DNA of 64,000 nt, taken from NCBI GenBank assembly GCA_963816855.1, contig CAWFMA010000002.1, positions 51,659 to 115,658 of the forward strand. Direction: 5' to 3'. This DNA is from DASTFP01 sp963816855 (GTDB lineage Bacteria > Verrucomicrobiota > Verrucomicrobiia > Chthoniobacterales > Terrimicrobiaceae). The notes below the pieces were generated by a model that had not been told where the DNA came from, did not search any database, and saw only the letters and a program-made list of their open reading frames with translations. Below, one piece after another: positions 63,812 through 64,000 of this stretch; position 1 is the first letter of the stretch; every line of letters begins with the position of its first letter. The position numbers were made by a program, and so were the translations under genes.

Positions 63812-64000
63812 TCAGGGAAGACTCTCGCGTGCGGCAACAAGATACGCAGTGATCTGGGCCCGTTCAGTCTCGTTGAGGGAGGCCCGCTCGCTCATCGATG
63901 CGACAAGTTCCGGCCAACGCTCGGCAGAGAATTTGCTGATGGGCACCAGCGAGTGACACGAGATGCAACGAGTCAGCAGTAGATTTCGTCCCGTCGCCAG
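63812..64000 (-). CDS. c-type cytochrome, C-terminal end (partial)
   Basis: The minus frame, entering from beyond the window, reads LATGRNLLLTRCISCHSLVP and ends ERAQITAYLVAARESLP-stop. RCISCH is a CxxCH haem-binding site, and SERASLNETERAQITAYL is a typical cytochrome c domain helix. Only 62 codons are inside the window. The gap 63664-63811 shows no gene. Confidence 0.85.
   Translation of the reverse strand: MATGRNLLLTRCISCHSLVPISKFSAERWPELVASMSERASLNETERAQITAYLVAARESLP

Noticed and set aside
63985..64000. TTTCGTCCCG at the window end as another box 1
   Set aside because: Only the right half matches, the sequence is coding (cytochrome c), and the rest falls outside the window.
1..64000. 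CRISPR array or restriction/defence system
   Set aside because: No regularly spaced repeats and no cas, nuclease or methylase modules were seen; the only methyltransferase is of the small-molecule type.

Overview
This window looks like chromosomal DNA of a GC-rich, free-living (soil-type) Gram-negative bacterium. A DUF5069 gene, a DUF6496 gene, DUF4118 sensor kinases, methionine-sulfoxide repair genes and many short-chain dehydrogenases (SDRs) fit Verrucomicrobiota or a neighbouring soil phylum. That placement is an inference and no rRNA or tRNA gene was recognised to confirm it.

Layout. 1-5.6 kb is a signalling block: the end of one DUF4118 sensor kinase, a receiver-only response regulator, an NtrC-type sigma54 activator, a second DUF4118 kinase and a decayed fixJ-type regulator. 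5.7-8.6 kb holds two small genes and the msrPQ repair pair. 8.7-17.2 kb holds two SDRs, an NTF2-like gene, an RND pump with its adaptor but no outer-membrane factor, a string of gene fragments, and a secreted peptidoglycan-binding protein. 17.7-23.2 kb is redox genes next to MarR and GlxA/AraC regulators. 23.4-38.5 kb alternates intact genes (cation efflux, DUF5069, SDR/LysR pair, cNMP-thioredoxin reductase, serine hydrolase, a small monooxygenase) with many broken ones, including Tn3 and IS256 remnants. 38.7-42.4 kb is a TetR/EmrA/EmrB efflux unit with a MITE-like element between regulator and pump. 42.5-50.6 kb holds cupins, one intact and one broken GMC oxidoreductase, and broken SDR, aldo/keto reductase and NmrA genes. 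50.9-64 kb is quieter: methyltransferase, TolB/TPR protein, homocysteine methyltransferase, SDR, a Cys-rich membrane protein, a lysozyme-like protein, cardiolipin synthase, a GH13 glucosidase and a cytochrome c end.

The strongest unexplained signal is a two-part element found five times between 5.7 and 23.6 kb, always upstream of a + strand start codon. It has a 21-bp palindrome-containing box (GAACGTTCG...TTTCGTCCC) and, 85-87 bp further on, a conserved 18-bp box TTGGCAY-N3-ARCTGAG. The second box resembles a sigma54 -24/-12 promoter with a shifted -12 base, and the first sits where an enhancer for a sigma54 activator would sit. An NtrC-type activator gene lies about 2.6 kb upstream of the first copy. 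Together they may be a local, undescribed regulon controlling small exported or basic proteins and an SDR.

The second theme is gene decay. At least twenty loci are recognisable gene remnants. Several keep both ends of the gene and have lost the middle, while long genes beside them are fully open. This argues for real deletion-driven decay of horizontally acquired accessory genes rather than uniformly poor sequence.
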